Below are positions 8,292-17,800 of a stretch of 64,000 bases of DNA, piece after piece; position 1 is the first letter of the stretch, and every line of letters begins with the position of its first letter. The DNA comes from Natronococcus sp. A-GB7 (GTDB lineage: Archaea > Halobacteriota > Halobacteria > Halobacteriales > Natrialbaceae). The notes beneath the pieces were generated by a model. It was not told the DNA's origin. It saw only the letters and a list, made by a program, of their open reading frames with translations, and made no database searches. Made by a program: the position numbers and the translations under genes. Where the stretch lies: positions 124,001 through 188,000 of the forward strand of contig NZ_JARUKV010000001.1 of assembly GCF_029688865.1 (NCBI RefSeq). The letters run 5' to 3'.

Positions 8292-9827
8292 ATGTCGCAA
8301 CAAACCGGGACGCAACCCCACCAGCACTACATCGCGGGAGAGTGGACCGACGGAAGCGGTTCGGAGACGTTCGCAAGCGAGAACCCAGCAACGGGCGAGA
8401 CGCTGGCGGAGTTCCAGCGCGGGACCGCCGACGACGTCGACGAGGCCCTCGAGGCCGCAGAGGACGCCTTCGAGGAGTGGCGGGGCCTCTCGTACATCGA
8501 CCGTGCGGAGTACCTGTGGGACATCTACCACGAACTCCGCGAACGCCACCAGGAACTCGGCGAAATCGTCAGCCAGGAGTGTGGCAAGGAGATCAGCGAG
8601 GGGAAAGCTGACGTCACGGAGGCCTGGCATATGGTCGAGTGGGCCGCGGGCAACGCCCGCCATCCCCACGGGGACGTCGTCCCCAGCGAGGTCGCGAACA
8701 AGGACGCCTACATGCGCCGCAAGCCGCGTGGCGTGATCGGCTGTGTCACCCCGTGGAACTTCCCGGTCGCGATCCCGTTCTGGCACATGGCCATCGCCCT
8801 GGTCGAGGGCAACACGGTCGTCTGGAAGCCAGCAGAGCAGACCCCGTGGTGCGGCCAGATCATCGCCGAGATGTTCGAAGATTCGGGGATTCCCGAGGGC
8901 GTGTTCAACATGATCCAGGGGTACGGCGACGCCGGCGCCGCGATCACCGACGACGAGCGCGTCGACACCGTCCTCTTTACGGGCTCCGCCGAAGTGGGCC
9001 AGGAGATCGCCAGCAAGGTCGGCGGCGAACCCGGCAAGCTCGCGGCCTGCGAGATGGGCGGCAAGAACGGCATCATCGTCACCGAGGAGGCCGACCTCGA
9101 CATCGCCGTCCACTCGGCGATCATGTCGAGCTTCAAGACGACCGGGCAGCGCTGTGTCTCGAGCGAGCGCCTGATCGTCCACGAGGACCTCTACGACGAG
9201 TTCAAAGAGCGGTTCGTCGAGATCGCCGAGGACGTCGCCGTCGGCGACCCCCTCGAGGAGGACACGTTCATGGGGCCGGCGATCGAGGCCGACCACCTCG
9301 AGAAGATCGAGAAGCACAACGAACTCGCCCGCAAGGAGGGCGCCGAGGTGCTGGTCGACCGCTTCGAACTCGAGGACGGCGAGATCCCCGACGGTCACGA
9401 CGACGGCCACTGGGTCGGTCCGTTCGTCTACGAGATCGAGTACGACACCGACCTGCGCTGTCTGAAAGAGGAGTGTTTCGGCCCCCACGTCGCCCTGCTC
9501 GAGTACTCGGGTGACATCGAGGACGCCGTCGAGATCCACAACGACACCCCCTACGGACTGGCGGGCGCGATCGTCTCGGAGGACTACCGCCAGATCAACT
9601 ACTTCCGCGACCACGCCGAGATCGGCCTCGCGTACGCGAACCTGCCGTGTATCGGCGCCGAGGTCCAGCTCCCCTTCGGCGGCGTCAAGAAGTCGGGCAA
9701 CGGCTACCCCAGCGCCCGCGAGGCCATCGAGGCCGTCACCGAGCGCACCGCCTGGACGATGAACAACTCCAAGGACATCGAGATGGCCCAGGGGCTCTCC
9801 GCGGACATCCTCACCCGCGACGACTGA
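8292..9827 (+). CDS. Aldehyde dehydrogenase family protein, probable 1-pyrroline-5-carboxylate dehydrogenase
   Basis: 511 residues of the NAD(P)-dependent aldehyde dehydrogenase superfamily. Catalytic features are PWNFP (Asn156), the general base in CEMGGKN (Glu254) and the nucleophile in GQRCVSS (Cys288); the C-terminal PFGGVKKSGNG segment is also typical. By sequence alone it could oxidise several aldehydes. The divergent proline dehydrogenase, 139 bases away, makes P5C/glutamate semialdehyde the best substrate guess, so the pair would convert proline to glutamate, which can then enter the glutamate dehydrogenase reaction encoded upstream. Confidence 0.88.
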   Translation: MSQQTGTQPHQHYIAGEWTDGSGSETFASENPATGETLAEFQRGTADDVDEALEAAEDAFEEWRGLSYIDRAEYLWDIYHELRERHQELGEIVSQECGKEISEGKADVTEAWHMVEWAAGNARHPHGDVVPSEVANKDAYMRRKPRGVIGCVTPWNFPVAIPFWHMAIALVEGNTVVWKPAEQTPWCGQIIAEMFEDSGIPEGVFNMIQGYGDAGAAITDDERVDTVLFTGSAEVGQEIASKVGGEPGKLAACEMGGKNGIIVTEEADLDIAVHSAIMSSFKTTGQRCVSSERLIVHEDLYDEFKERFVEIAEDVAVGDPLEEDTFMGPAIEADHLEKIEKHNELARKEGAEVLVDRFELEDGEIPDGHDDGHWVGPFVYEIEYDTDLRCLKEECFGPHVALLEYSGDIEDAVEIHNDTPYGLAGAIVSEDYRQINYFRDHAEIGLAYANLPCIGAEVQLPFGGVKKSGNGYPSAREAIEAVTERTAWTMNNSKDIEMAQGLSADILTRDD

Positions 9828-9875
9828 GCGCCATCCTCCGATTTTGCTGGCAGTGAATCCGGCGGTTCCCTAACC

Positions 9876-10208
9876 TTAGTCGCGCGACGACTCCGTTCGG
9901 TGCTGTCCCCAGAATCCGCCGTGTTTCTCGACGGCCAGGTCGCCCCGCACTTCCGTCTGACAGGACAGCCGTAACCCGCTGTCGGAATCGTGTGGCGGCA
10001 CCGAGAGCCGGCGCTTCTCGCGGCTCGTCGGTTCGCTCACGGGGCCGTCGATCTCTACGGCGCAGGTGCCACAGGTCCCGTGGCCCCGGCAGTTCAGCAG
10101 GCTCGACCGCCCGTTGTGCGGCGACAGCCCCGCCTCGAGCAGGACGTCACGAAGGATCGCCCCCTCCTCGCAGTCGATCTCCCGGCCGTCGAAGGTAACC
10201 GTCGGCAT
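9876..10208 (-). CDS. [2Fe-2S] ferredoxin-like protein
   Basis: 110 residues starting MPTVTFDGREI. Cluster ligands are Cys40, Cys46 and Cys49 in CRGHGTCGTC (CX5CX2C) and a fourth Cys in RLSCQTE. The CX5C spacing is that of adrenodoxin-like rather than plant-type ferredoxins. The C-terminal part ends with a polar tail. It should be a soluble one-electron carrier; its partner is not shown by neighbours. The ATG at 10208 is chosen because the upstream extension to 10235 is not family-like. Cys13 also lies near the N-terminus but is not an expected ligand. Confidence 0.88.
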   Translation of the reverse strand: MPTVTFDGREIDCEEGAILRDVLLEAGLSPHNGRSSLLNCRGHGTCGTCAVEIDGPVSEPTSREKRRLSVPPHDSDSGLRLSCQTEVRGDLAVEKHGGFWGQHRTESSRD

Positions 10209-10334
10209 AGAACGGCGTACGAGACGCGGACCCAAAGCCGTTCGCGAGCCGGCAGTCTCGACGCGAGCGGTCGGGACGAGACTCGGTACCGACTCTCGAT
10301 CACGCTTACGGCGGTCGAGCGTGTGTCACACACT

Positions 10335-11036
10335 GTGACGACGCACGATCCGTTCGGCCGCGCCGTCCGCGACCACTACCGCGGCGAACGAACGGCGCCG
10401 CTGCTCGACCGCGACGGCGAGGCGACCCGCGAGCATGCCATCGAGGAGTGGTACTTTGGCGACCACGACGGGGACGCCTGGCGCGACGCGTGGCTCGAGG
10501 GACCGCTGCTCGACGTGGGTGCCGGCGCAGGGCGGGACAGCCTCTACTACCAGAAGCGGTTCGAGACCGTCGCCGTCGAAGTGAGCGACTTCCTCGTCGA
10601 CCTGATGCGGGAACGGGGCGTCGAGGACGCCAGACTCGCAGACATGTTCTCGCTTCGGGAGAGCTTCGGGCGCGACCGGTTCCGGTCGGCCCACGCGATC
10701 GGCACGCAGGTCGGACTGGCCGGTTCGATGGACGGTGTCCGGGAGTTTCTAGCCGATCTCGCGTTCGTGACGACTCCCGACGCTACCGCCGTGCTCGACA
10801 ACTACGCGCCCGAGCTGGCGGCGACCGCGGACGCCTTCGGCTACCGCGAGGACGCCGCGTCCGGGCTGGCCTACAGAGTGTACCACTGCGAGTACGAGGA
10901 CGTGGTCGGTCGGACGCTGCTGTTTCGACTGTTCAGCGTCGATCGGCTCCGTGAGGCGGCCGTCGGCACGCCGTGGACGGTCGTCGAGGCCCGGTACGGC
11001 GACGTCCAGTGGCGGGCCGTCCTCGAGAAGCGGTGA
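10335..11036 (+). CDS. SAM-dependent methyltransferase-like protein
   Basis: 233 residues, GTG start. The class I methyltransferase motif I is LLDVGAGAGRDSLYY, followed by an acidic strand end (VAVEVSD). Before it lies an N-terminal segment with HAIEEWYFGDHDGDAWRDAW, presumably a lid. The C-terminal half is less conserved and ends QWRAVLEKR. The substrate is unknown. The GTG at 10335 was chosen as the first start that leaves room for the divergent ferredoxin promoter; the open frame upstream overlaps that gene on the other strand. Confidence 0.75.
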   Translation: MTTHDPFGRAVRDHYRGERTAPLLDRDGEATREHAIEEWYFGDHDGDAWRDAWLEGPLLDVGAGAGRDSLYYQKRFETVAVEVSDFLVDLMRERGVEDARLADMFSLRESFGRDRFRSAHAIGTQVGLAGSMDGVREFLADLAFVTTPDATAVLDNYAPELAATADAFGYREDAASGLAYRVYHCEYEDVVGRTLLFRLFSVDRLREAAVGTPWTVVEARYGDVQWRAVLEKR

Positions 11037-11231
11037 CCCGTCGAGCCGAAGACTGCGCTCGAGGACGAAGGCGAAAGACGCGGGCGAAAGGAGTGGCGCG
11101 GGCGAAGGCGAGCCGACGGGAGTGGGTCGCTCGATTCCCGGGAGATCGAGCGAAGCGCGGCCGGAGCGACGCGCAGTGCCGGTCTGACGTGAAAAGCGCC
11201 TGTAACCGGCATCGAAGACAACGCCGTCAGT

Positions 11232-11240
11232 GGATAAAAA
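11232..11240 (-). terminator. T-run terminator after the nitrilase-family gene
   Basis: An uninterrupted run (aaaaaaa on the plus strand, T7 on the minus strand) lies about 20 bases past the stop codon at 11259. Archaeal termination commonly uses such T-runs. It lies in the convergent region between two genes. Confidence 0.55.
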
Positions 11241-11258
11241 AACAGCGGTCGAGGTCGA

Positions 11259-12083
11259 CTACAGCCGGCGGTCCCGAAGCGCGGGAAACTCCTCGCGGAT
11301 CGACGCGATCGTATCCGGATCGATCTCGGCGGTGACGAAGGCCGGATCGTCGCCGCTCGAGGCGAGCGTCACGCCCCAGGGGTCGTACACCGTCGACCGT
11401 CCCAGCAGCTCGGCGCCGGCGTCGTCGAACTCGCCGGAGCCGTTGACCGTCGCGACGTAACACTGGTTCTCGATCGCCCGCGCTCGAGAGAGGGTTTCCC
11501 AGTGTTCGATCCGCGGGTAGGGCCAGGCGCTGGGGACGATCAACAACTCGGCGCCGGCGTCGATCAGCTCCCGGTAGAGCTCGGGGAATCGCAGGTCGTA
11601 ACAGGTCGTCACGCCGATCGTGACGCCGCCGATCGAGGCGGTCTCGATTCGCTCGCCGGGAACGAGCAGCTCGGCTTCGGCCGAATCGTAACCGAAGAGG
11701 TGGTGTTTCCGGTAGACCAGCTGCAACTCGCCGCTGGCGTCGAACAGCGCCGCGGTGTTGGCCAGTCCCTCGTCGGCGGGCGTCTCGACGGATTCGGTCT
11801 CGGCGAGATCCTCGACGATGGTGCCCGCGAGAACGGCGATTCCGTGGTCGGCGGCAGCCTCGCCGAGTCGGGTAAACGTTTCCCCCTCGAACGGCTCCGC
11901 GTACCGTTCGTAGAGGTCGAACGCGAAGTAGCCGACGTTGAACAGCTCCGGCAGGGCGACCAGGTTGGCTCCCTCGTCGGCGGCCCGTTCGACCGCCTCG
12001 AGGGCGCGCTCGACGTTCCCCTCGACGTCGCCGGCCTCGATCTCGAGCTGTGCGAGCGCGAGGTCGAACCCGTCGGCGCTCAC
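11259..12083 (-). CDS. Carbon-nitrogen hydrolase (nitrilase superfamily amidohydrolase)
   Basis: 274 residues, GTG start. The catalytic triad is present: Glu46 in LPELFN, Lys126 in YRKHHLFG and Cys161 in TTCYDLRFPE. The family hydrolyses amides, nitriles or omega-amidated acids; the YRKxHLF and CYDLRFPELYR segments resemble omega-amidase/Nit2-like members, so an omega-amidase role is plausible but unproven. The GTG overlaps the stop of the SRPBCC gene by four bases (GTGA), showing translational coupling in a two-gene operon. It is cytoplasmic. Confidence 0.88.
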   Translation of the reverse strand: MSADGFDLALAQLEIEAGDVEGNVERALEAVERAADEGANLVALPELFNVGYFAFDLYERYAEPFEGETFTRLGEAAADHGIAVLAGTIVEDLAETESVETPADEGLANTAALFDASGELQLVYRKHHLFGYDSAEAELLVPGERIETASIGGVTIGVTTCYDLRFPELYRELIDAGAELLIVPSAWPYPRIEHWETLSRARAIENQCYVATVNGSGEFDDAGAELLGRSTVYDPWGVTLASSGDDPAFVTAEIDPDTIASIREEFPALRDRRL

Positions 12084-12514
12084 GGCGATCCCTCCAGATC
12101 CCGCTCGAGCGCGCGCCGGAGGTTCTCGAGCTCCTCGTCTAGATTGCGCTTGAAGAACTTCTCGACGCCCGGCAGCTTCCCGTCGACGACGAACTCGTTC
12201 TCGAGGCGGCTTCCGGTCTCGGTCTCGACGATCCGGTGTTCGCCGGTGACGTCCAACCCCGTCGATCGGCCGGTGAACTTGACGTACTCGGGGGGGTCGC
12301 GGGTGACGTCCTCGGTTTCGACGGCGACCGTCTGGCGGACGAGCGGAATCGGGAGCTCGACCTGCCAGGTCGCTCGGCGGCCCTCGGGCCCGTCGATGGA
12401 GTACTCCTGGACGACGCTGATCGCCCGGGCGCGGTTCTCCGGATCGACGATGAACTCCCAGACCCGTTCCGGCGGCGCCGCGAGCTCGAACGACCGGTCG
12501 ACGCGTACAGTCAT
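12080..12514 (-). CDS. SRPBCC-superfamily (START/polyketide cyclase-like) protein
   Basis: 144 residues, first gene of an operon with the nitrilase-family gene. The N-terminal strand VRVDRSFELAAPPERVWEFI is the usual opening of the helix-grip fold, with a long C-terminal amphipathic helix (LDEELENLRRALERDL). These proteins form a hydrophobic pocket and may bind lipids or transfer small molecules; the ligand is unknown. The ATG at 12514 is preferred over the 12-residue longer form, which has an unrelated sequence. Confidence 0.82.
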   Translation of the reverse strand: MTVRVDRSFELAAPPERVWEFIVDPENRARAISVVQEYSIDGPEGRRATWQVELPIPLVRQTVAVETEDVTRDPPEYVKFTGRSTGLDVTGEHRIVETETGSRLENEFVVDGKLPGVEKFFKRNLDEELENLRRALERDLEGSP

Positions 12515-12639
12515 GCAACTACGTCGGTCGTTCTCGGGTAAAAAGACCACGAACCCCTCAGACGGTCAGTCACAGCGAGTTCCGACGCAGCCTCGAGTCA
12601 CCGTGCGATCGCGTCGGAACCGACGTACCGCGGCTCGTC

Positions 12640-12864
12640 TCAGCTGACGGTGACCCGCCAGGTCGTCGATCGGGCTCGGCCCCACTTTTCGATGTCGACC
12701 TCATCGGACTTCTCGGCGAGATGGGGGAGGCGGGCGCCGACCTGCTTCGACGAGAGGCCGATCGCCTCCGCGATGTTTTTCGCCCGGAAGTACTGCTCGC
12801 CGCGGGCGGCACTCTCCCGGAGGTACGAGAGAATACGCTGCTCTTCGTCGGAGTAGTTCGTCAT
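12640..12864 (-). CDS. Small winged-helix-like protein (DUF7123-like)
   Basis: 74 residues. It opens MTNYSDEEQRILSYL and contains an HTH-like core: YFRAKNIAEAIGLSSKQVGARLPHL. It ends with a basic/aromatic strand, TTWRVTV. This is a haloarchaeal-specific small family, which I believe is catalogued as DUF7123, probably DNA binding. An A+T-rich block (agcagtattaac, 12889-12900) upstream on the minus strand could provide its promoter. No operon partner is evident. Confidence 0.75.
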   Translation of the reverse strand: MTNYSDEEQRILSYLRESAARGEQYFRAKNIAEAIGLSSKQVGARLPHLAEKSDEVDIEKWGRARSTTWRVTVS

Positions 12865-12952
12865 CGTCCGTACGCTCACTAGGTCGTCAGCAGTATTAAC
12901 TTTTGACGGCGGATCTCGAGCGATCGTCTCGAACGGAACCCCAGTCAACTCG

Positions 12953-13138
12953 TCAGTCCCAGTAGAGGTGAATCGCGACGACCGCCAGCGCGCTGAACAG
13001 CATCGCGCCGGCGAATCCCCACGCGGCTTCGATGTCGGGGGCGCCGACCAGCATGCCGAGCGCGCCGATGGTTGCGACCGCACCGAGTGCAAGCGCCAGT
13101 CCCAGGCCCTTGTCCGTCGACTCCGATTGCGTAGCCAT
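12953..13138 (-). CDS. Small two-helix membrane protein (DUF7525-like)
   Basis: 61 residues: a polar N-terminus (MATQSESTDK), a hydrophobic helix about 11-32, a short linker with PDIEAAW, and a second helix to residue 58. This shape matches a conserved haloarchaeal microprotein family (I believe DUF7525) of unknown role. It stands alone between the winged-helix gene and the symporter gene, all on the minus strand but with separating gaps of about 90 bases. Confidence 0.7.
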   Translation of the reverse strand: MATQSESTDKGLGLALALGAVATIGALGMLVGAPDIEAAWGFAGAMLFSALAVVAIHLYWD

Positions 13139-13230
13139 GCTCGAGGGTTCCGAGTGGCGTCGCTTAATTGCTTTCATTCGCGCAAGCGGACGGGTAGCCC
13201 ACGGCCGGAGCGCCGGCACCGGGGCGGCGA

Positions 13231-14088
13231 CTACCGACCGACGGAGGCGTCGAGGTGACGAACCAGGGAGCTGCTCACGAGCTGCTGGACGACGTAGAAG
13301 GCGGTAATGCTGGCGACGATCGTCCCCCCGCCCAGCACCGCGCCGATCATCACCGAGACGCTCATGTTCTTCATCGAACTCGAGAACAGGACGGTGACGC
13401 AGTCGTCCTGACGCATCCCGCGTGCGTACAGCCCGTACGCGACCGCCGCGCTGAGGCCGATCGCCGCGGCCCCGATCGCGCCGACGAACGCGAGCTGGGA
13501 GGGCTCGAGCGAGAGCGTCGAGCCGCCGACGCCGGCGTAGATCAGGGCGCCGATCGTGACGATCGAGAACCCGTCGAGCTGACTTTCGGAGACCGATCCG
13601 TCGGGGACGACGTACGCGAGCGCGCCGCCCGCGAGGACGATCGCGCCGAGCTCGAGGATCAGCTCCGAGGCCGAGACCTCGACCGCCGAGTCGGCGAACA
13701 GCGTGATGAGCGAGGGGGTGATCAGCGGCGCGAGCAGCATCGAGGCGAGGACGACGAGCGTCGTCAGAACGGTGTTCCCGCCGCCCAGGCGCGTCCAGAT
13801 GATCGAACTCCCGGCCGCCAGCGGCGCCGAGAGGACCACCAGGACGCCCAGTAGCATCTCCCCGGAGAGCACCGCGGCGGCGACGGGGTACAGCGCGACC
13901 GGAACGAGCAGGTAGAGACAGAGCAGGGAGGCGACGACGGGCAAGGAGACGCGCTGCTCCGTGGCTTCGCCGAGACTGAATCCGTAGAACCCGGTAAAGA
14001 TCAGCCCCGCGACGAGCACCGGCAGGAGCGGCTGGAGGGGGGCGGCGAGCGCCGGATACGCGACGCCCGCGAGCGTGGCGACGACCAC
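13231..14088 (-). CDS. Bile acid:sodium symporter-like membrane transporter
   Basis: 285 residues from the first usable start (GTG, 14088), with eight or nine hydrophobic helices. It resembles the SBF/BASS/ArsB-type Na+-coupled carrier superfamily: APLAAGSSIIWTRLGGGNT has the proline/glycine-rich break of a crossover motif, and SSSMKNMSVSVMIG is a second conserved loop. The transported solute is unknown. The frame stays open for another 90 bases upstream and encodes a plausible first helix (HIARLRN...STLL) but has no ATG, GTG or TTG, so the real start is uncertain. Confidence 0.7.
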   Translation of the reverse strand: MVVATLAGVAYPALAAPLQPLLPVLVAGLIFTGFYGFSLGEATEQRVSLPVVASLLCLYLLVPVALYPVAAAVLSGEMLLGVLVVLSAPLAAGSSIIWTRLGGGNTVLTTLVVLASMLLAPLITPSLITLFADSAVEVSASELILELGAIVLAGGALAYVVPDGSVSESQLDGFSIVTIGALIYAGVGGSTLSLEPSQLAFVGAIGAAAIGLSAAVAYGLYARGMRQDDCVTVLFSSSMKNMSVSVMIGAVLGGGTIVASITAFYVVQQLVSSSLVRHLDASVGR

Positions 14089-14366
14089 GACCAGGAGCGT
14101 ACTCTGTGATCGGACGGCGTTCCGGAGACGAGCGATGTGTCGGACGATGACAGCGAGTATTGGAACGGCCGTATATGTATCTTTTCAACCCTCTTCCATC
14201 CCGATTTAACATGATAGTCGGCCGCGCGACCGCGGTGAGTGGCCGGCAGGTTCGTCGTGGGACGAGCCCGCTGCACCGCAGCGACTCGAGCGCCCCCGAA
14301 CTCGGGATCGAGTGTAGCGATCTCGCTGACGGCGGCCCGTACGCATCGACGGCGTGTTCGGGACGT
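14089..14366. other. Intergenic region without a supported gene
   Basis: This 278-base stretch holds the possible 5' extension of the symporter frame (14089-14178), an A+T-rich block at 14165-14215 that may contain its promoter, and otherwise nothing I can support. The open frames across it have poor composition. Confidence 0.5.
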
Positions 14367-14714
14367 CTACGGACGGTCGTCCGGAAGTACGTCGGGGTGG
14401 TCGCGTAGTAACCGGAGTAGCGGCCGGAGCTCGTCGAAACGCCGCCCCGTTCGGATCTCGTTTGCGTCCCGTCGCCAGTCGACGACCGCCGTCGACTCGA
14501 GTTTCGGCAGGTGCAAGTGGTGCAGCCGAAGCTCGAGGTCGCGTCCCTCCGACTCCGCGAGGGCCTCCTCTACGGAGAGTCGCGCGTCGGCGCCGTCTCG
14601 CAGGTCGCGTTCCAGCAGCGCCATCAGGAGCTCCCGTCGGCGGGCGTCCGAAAGGAGTTCGAGAGCGGCGTCAGTCGAGAGTCCGCCGGAGAGGTCCACG
14701 CTCTTATCGATCAC
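14367..14714 (-). CDS. Winged-helix DNA-binding protein (DUF7344-like)
   Basis: 115 residues. The LSTDAALELLSDARRRELLMALLERD opening and the LHHLHLPKLESTAVVDWRRD wing region are those of a large haloarchaeal ArsR-like winged-helix family (DUF7344 type). It is expected to be a transcription factor that lacks an obvious ligand domain. It lies 152 bases downstream of the stop of the large PAS-domain regulator, on the same strand but in a separate unit; targets are unknown. Confidence 0.78.
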   Translation of the reverse strand: MIDKSVDLSGGLSTDAALELLSDARRRELLMALLERDLRDGADARLSVEEALAESEGRDLELRLHHLHLPKLESTAVVDWRRDANEIRTGRRFDELRPLLRLLRDHPDVLPDDRP

Positions 14715-14866
14715 GCTCCGGGATGGGCGAGACTCGGAAGAAAGCCTACTTTCGAACTATTTCGACTAACGACGGAACGGTATCGAACCATCTAGACCAC
14801 CGGGGTCACGGGCGGCGCGTCGTCGTCCGTTTCGTCGTCCCGGTGACGGTCCCGGCCGAGGACGGG

Positions 14867-17800
14867 TCAGGCGTTCTCGAACGCCAGCTCGCAGAGGCGG
14901 CGCTGCGCCTCCCGGAGGTGGTGCGAGAACGTCGGCTGGGCGATGTCCAGCGCCTCGGACAGCTCCCGTCCGGTTCGCACGCGCGGCGATTCGAAGAACC
15001 CGCTTCGGTACGCGGTCTCGAGCACCTCGCGCTGGCGGTCAGTGAATCGTTCGTCGAGCACGTCCCGCAGATCCTCCCGGGTCGTAATCGGACGATCGCG
15101 CGTCCGCCGGGAGACGAGATCGGTCCGAGTGTACTCCTCGCGAACGGCCTCGACGAACGTTCTGGCGCTGTCGGCCGCGGGGAGATCGACGACGAGGGTC
15201 GTCCCCCCGTCGGTCGCCGCGAGGGACCGCACGACGCCGCCGTTCTCGACGACGTGCGATGCGAGGGTGCCTCCGGTGACCGTCACCTCGAACTCGCACT
15301 TCCCGTTCCCGCTGCTGAGCGTTTGGATTTCGGCGACGTCTGGAACCCGAGATGCGGCGGTACGAACCGGCTCCGGATCCGCCCCCGTCGCGCGGAAGAA
15401 CAGGCGAGCGGTATCTCCCCGTTGGGGGACGAGACCCTCGAACTCGATCTCGCAGTCCGCCTCCCGAGCGAGCCGCGAGAGGACGTCGTCGGGCTCCCGA
15501 ACGTCGATCGTCAGCTCGATCACGCTGTCGGTGAGGAGGGTGCGCTTGGTCTCGACGGCGTTGAGCGCGTGTGCGATCGTCCGACCGAGCTCCCCGAAGA
15601 CGGCGTGGTCGCGCGCGTCGGGCTGGGGACGACTCGCGTACACCGCGAGGACGCCGTACCGCGAGCCGTTGTAGACCAGCGGGATGGCGATACACGAGCG
15701 CGCCCCTCGCTCGAGGGTCGCTTCCCGCCAGGGAGCGGCTCGCGGATCGATGGCGACGTCCGAGACGACCCGAAGCTCGCCCGTTCGTGCTGCCTCGGCG
15801 ATCGGGTCCGCGCCCGCCTGTCGTTCGTCCATCCCGGTCGGAAGCGTCTCGAGGTACCCCCGGTCGACGCCGGCGAACTCCCGTGGCGTAACCGCGCCCG
15901 TCCCGGGGTCACGGTCGCCGATCCAGGCGAACTCGTAGCGATCCGCCTCCGCGAGGCGCTCGCAGACGGCGTCGTCGATCGCCTCGAGGCTGTCGGCCTC
16001 CACGAGCGCCCGATCGATCCCCCTGATGAGAGTGTTGAGGCCGTCGAGTCGCTCGAGCTCCTCGTTTCGCTCCGCGAGCTGGCGTTCGCCCTCGGCGCGA
16101 TCCCACGCCGATTCGACGGTCGCTCCGATCGTCTCCGCGATATCGACCGTTCGCTCGTCGACCGCTTCCGGCCGCGGCGAGCCGCCACAGAGCACGCCGT
16201 GTCGTCCGAGGGGTATCAGAACCTTGCTCCGGAGGGTCAGGATGCCGGGCCCCGCCTCGGGGGCGGACGGGTCGCGAGCGACGGCGAGCTCGTCGCCGAC
16301 GAACACGTCCCAGGCCAGCTCGTCGATCTCGTCGGGGTACTCGACGGCGTCGACGTCCCGTCCGGCGCCGACCCGATTATCGTAGCGATCGAGATCGCCG
16401 GCGGTCTCGTCGTAGCGCCACAGCGCGGTGTGCTCGACGCCGAGGACCTCGCGAGCGAACTCAGCGACGCGACCGGCGATCTCCCCGCTGTCGGCACCGA
16501 TCAGCTCCTGGCTCGCCGCGCTGAGCCGCTCGAGCGCCGCTTTCGTCTCGTGATCGTCGTGGATATCGGTCGCCGTGCCGAACCAGTGGCTGATCGTCCC
16601 GTCGTCGTCCTCGATCGGCCTGGCCCGGACGAGAAACCAACGGTACTCGCCGTCGTGGCGGCGAACGCGGTGTTCACGTCGGAGCGGTTCACCCTCGTCG
16701 AGGGCGCGCTGGAAGCTCTCGAGGGACTGCTCGCGGTCCGCAGGGTGGATCGCGTCCAGCCAGCCGTCCCCGGTGGCGTCCTCGCGGGATTGCCCGGTGT
16801 ACTCGAACCACTGTTGGTTGTACCAGGTCACCGTGCCGTCCGGATCGTTGCTCCACATGAGGTCGGGAACGAGGTTCGCGATAGCTCGGAACCGCTTCTC
16901 GCTCTCGCGTAGCGCGTGTTCGATCCGTTTGCGCTCGGTTACGTCGGTCGCCGCTCCGAACCACTCGACGATCGCCCCGTCCTCGTCGCGGATCGGAACG
17001 GCTCGAGATTCGACCCACCCTCGCGTCCCGTCGGCTCGCAGGACCTCGTGTTCTAGCTCGAAGGCGCTCTCGCTTTCAACGGCGTCGTCGATCGCATCCC
17101 GAACGCGTCGTTGCTCGTCCTGCGGAATGTACTCCTCAAGCCAGGTGTCGAGGGGATCGTCCGTATCCTCGAGAAGTCCTCGTCCGTCGAGTTCGTACAT
17201 TTCGGCCCAGTCGGGACTCATCCGGTAGACGAGCTCAGTGGTCGCGGTCACGAACGCGTCGAGCCGCCGTTCGCTCTCGCGCAATCGCTCGTGCGCCCGC
17301 TCCTTGGCTCGCCGGAGTTCGTCGCCCTGGAGCACGGCGTCCGTAGCGAGGTGCGAGTCGCTCGGATCCGCTTCCTCGAGTATCCCCATCTCGCCGTCCG
17401 TCCGCAGCTCCCGAACGACGGGCGTGACGTCTTCGACCCGGTGGACGACGTACTCGAGGTCGCCGCTCGCGCCGAAGACCGGGGCGTTGACCGGAGTCCA
17501 CCAGCGGTCCTCGAACCCGCCGTTTCCGTTGTCCCGCCGCGGGATCGGGTAGTACGTCACCGGCATCGTGTCCTCCTCCCGTCGCGCCTTCACCCGTTCG
17601 AGCGACGCGCGTAGTTCGGACACCCCTTCGTGATCGGGGTCGCCGGGATCGGCGGGAAAGACGTCGAACAGCGCCTCGCCTATGATCTCGTCGCGGTCGG
17701 TCATCGTCGCCTTGAGGTACGCGTCGCTCGCCGCCACGATCTCGTAGTCGTTGGGCTTCAGGATGAGGTATCGGCCAGGTACGTTCTCGAACAGCCGGCG

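Noticed and set aside
9990-10334. Upstream extension of the methyltransferase frame
   Set aside because: It is antisense to the ferredoxin gene and covers its promoter; the GTG at 10335 is more plausible.
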